This document shows positions 5,331-5,863 of a stretch of 5,863 nt of DNA, one piece after another. Under the pieces are notes generated by a model. That model was not told the origin of the DNA and searched no databases. It saw nothing but the letters and a program-made list of their open reading frames with translations. Origin of the DNA: Oscillospiraceae bacterium (lineage in GTDB: Bacteria > Bacillota > Clostridia > Oscillospirales > Oscillospiraceae). A program made the position numbers and the translations under genes. The stretch is taken from NCBI GenBank assembly GCA_031288675.1, contig JAITQY010000109.1:1-5863 (forward strand). Direction: 5' to 3'. Each line of letters opens with the position of its first letter. Within the stretch, counting starts at the first letter, position 1.

Positions 5331-5863
5331 CTACCCGCCGATTGCTTTTTCTATTTGCTCTATCTGACGCATTACTTCATCCGGGGCAGGACCTCCGATA
5401 ACCTTACGGCGCACTACGCATGCCTCTAAAGAAATCGCATCATAAACCCCATCGTCAAATCCGCCGAACATTTTGTATTCGTCAAGCGTGAGTTCTTCAA
5501 GCGTTTTTCCGCACTCCGTACAATAGGCAATGATTTTACCTACGATTTCATGCGCGTCACGGAACGCAACATCTTTATTCACTAAATAATCGGCGAGATC
5601 GGTTGCGTTAATAAACCCTTTGCCTGCCGCAAGCAAGGCATTTTCGCTGATAAACGCTGAAGCCGCAAGCATAGCGGTAAACGCTTTAAGGCATAGCGTA
5701 ACCGTGTCGAGCGCATCAAATACCGCCTCCTTATCCTCCTGCATATCTTTATTGTACGCAAGCGGAAGTCCTTTCATCACGGTTAGCAGTGTAGTCAAAT
5801 CACCGAATACGCGCCCTGTCTTGCCGCGCACAAGCTCCGCAACGTCAGGGTTCTTTTTCTGCG
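5331..5863 (-). CDS. argH: Argininosuccinate lyase, C-terminal part (N-terminus outside window)
   Basis: ArgH splits argininosuccinate into arginine and fumarate, the last step of arginine synthesis. The reading frame is open from the window edge to the TAG at 5333-5331, giving 176 C-terminal residues of a protein that is normally about 460. The first visible residues, QKKNPDVAELVRGKTGRV, are the end of the fumarase/aspartase-superfamily signature (GSSxMPxKKN); the catalytic serine of that loop is just outside. GLPLAYNKDMQEDKE (31-45) is diagnostic of argininosuccinate lyase. The tail carries FRDAHEIVGKIIAYC and SLEACVVRRKVIGGPAP, both typical of its C-terminal domain. The GTG at 5831 is an internal valine codon, not a start. 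It is the first arginine gene in the visible operon and is 20 bp before argC. argG may lie further upstream, but that cannot be seen. Confidence 0.95.
   Translation of the reverse strand, partial: QKKNPDVAELVRGKTGRVFGDLTTLLTVMKGLPLAYNKDMQEDKEAVFDALDTVTLCLKAFTAMLAASAFISENALLAAGKGFINATDLADYLVNKDVAFRDAHEIVGKIIAYCTECGKTLEELTLDEYKMFGGFDDGVYDAISLEACVVRRKVIGGPAPDEVMRQIEQIEKAIGG

Overview
The window suggests an uncultured member of the Bacillota, class Clostridia, probably a gut or anaerobic-habitat lineage. Three things point there: purine-rich AGGAG-type ribosome binding sites, a DegV/FakB fatty-acid-binding family gene, and a compact argH-argC-argJ-argB-argD cluster with the short type 2 form of ArgC. 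The assignment is inferred from protein style and layout, not from a marker gene.

All recognisable genes lie on the minus strand. Read in the direction of transcription, they are argH (C-terminal part only, running off the right edge), argC, argJ, argB and argD. Gaps are 20, 3, 19 and 82 bp, as in one polycistronic operon. After argD comes a 539-bp region without a gene (480-1018), then degV (N-terminal 159 codons, running off the left edge), which has its own promoter.

Together the genes cover most of arginine synthesis. ArgB phosphorylates N-acetylglutamate, ArgC reduces the acyl phosphate to the semialdehyde, and ArgD transaminates it to N-acetylornithine. ArgJ moves the acetyl group back to glutamate, releasing ornithine, and ArgH splits argininosuccinate into arginine and fumarate. 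Carbamoyltransferase (argF) and argininosuccinate synthase (argG) are not in the window. The operon promoter and any arginine operator would lie beyond the right edge, upstream of argH. The ArgB sequence has the N-terminal extension and C-terminal signature of arginine-inhibited kinases.

The 480-1018 region is the only unusual part. It holds two minus-strand promoters that match the TTGACA-N17-TATAAT consensus exactly. One, at 544-572, serves degV and is overlapped by a 12-bp tandem repeat. The other, at 861-889, has no gene close downstream. Between them are three blocks of degenerate 7-bp repeats of the TTAGTCA/TTAGTCG type, with a GC-rich palindrome between two of the blocks. A second palindrome with the same GCAATGC centre lies just past argD. 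I read this as a repeat-bearing intergenic element. I found no sign of a new defence, mobile or metabolic system; the genes themselves are ordinary.
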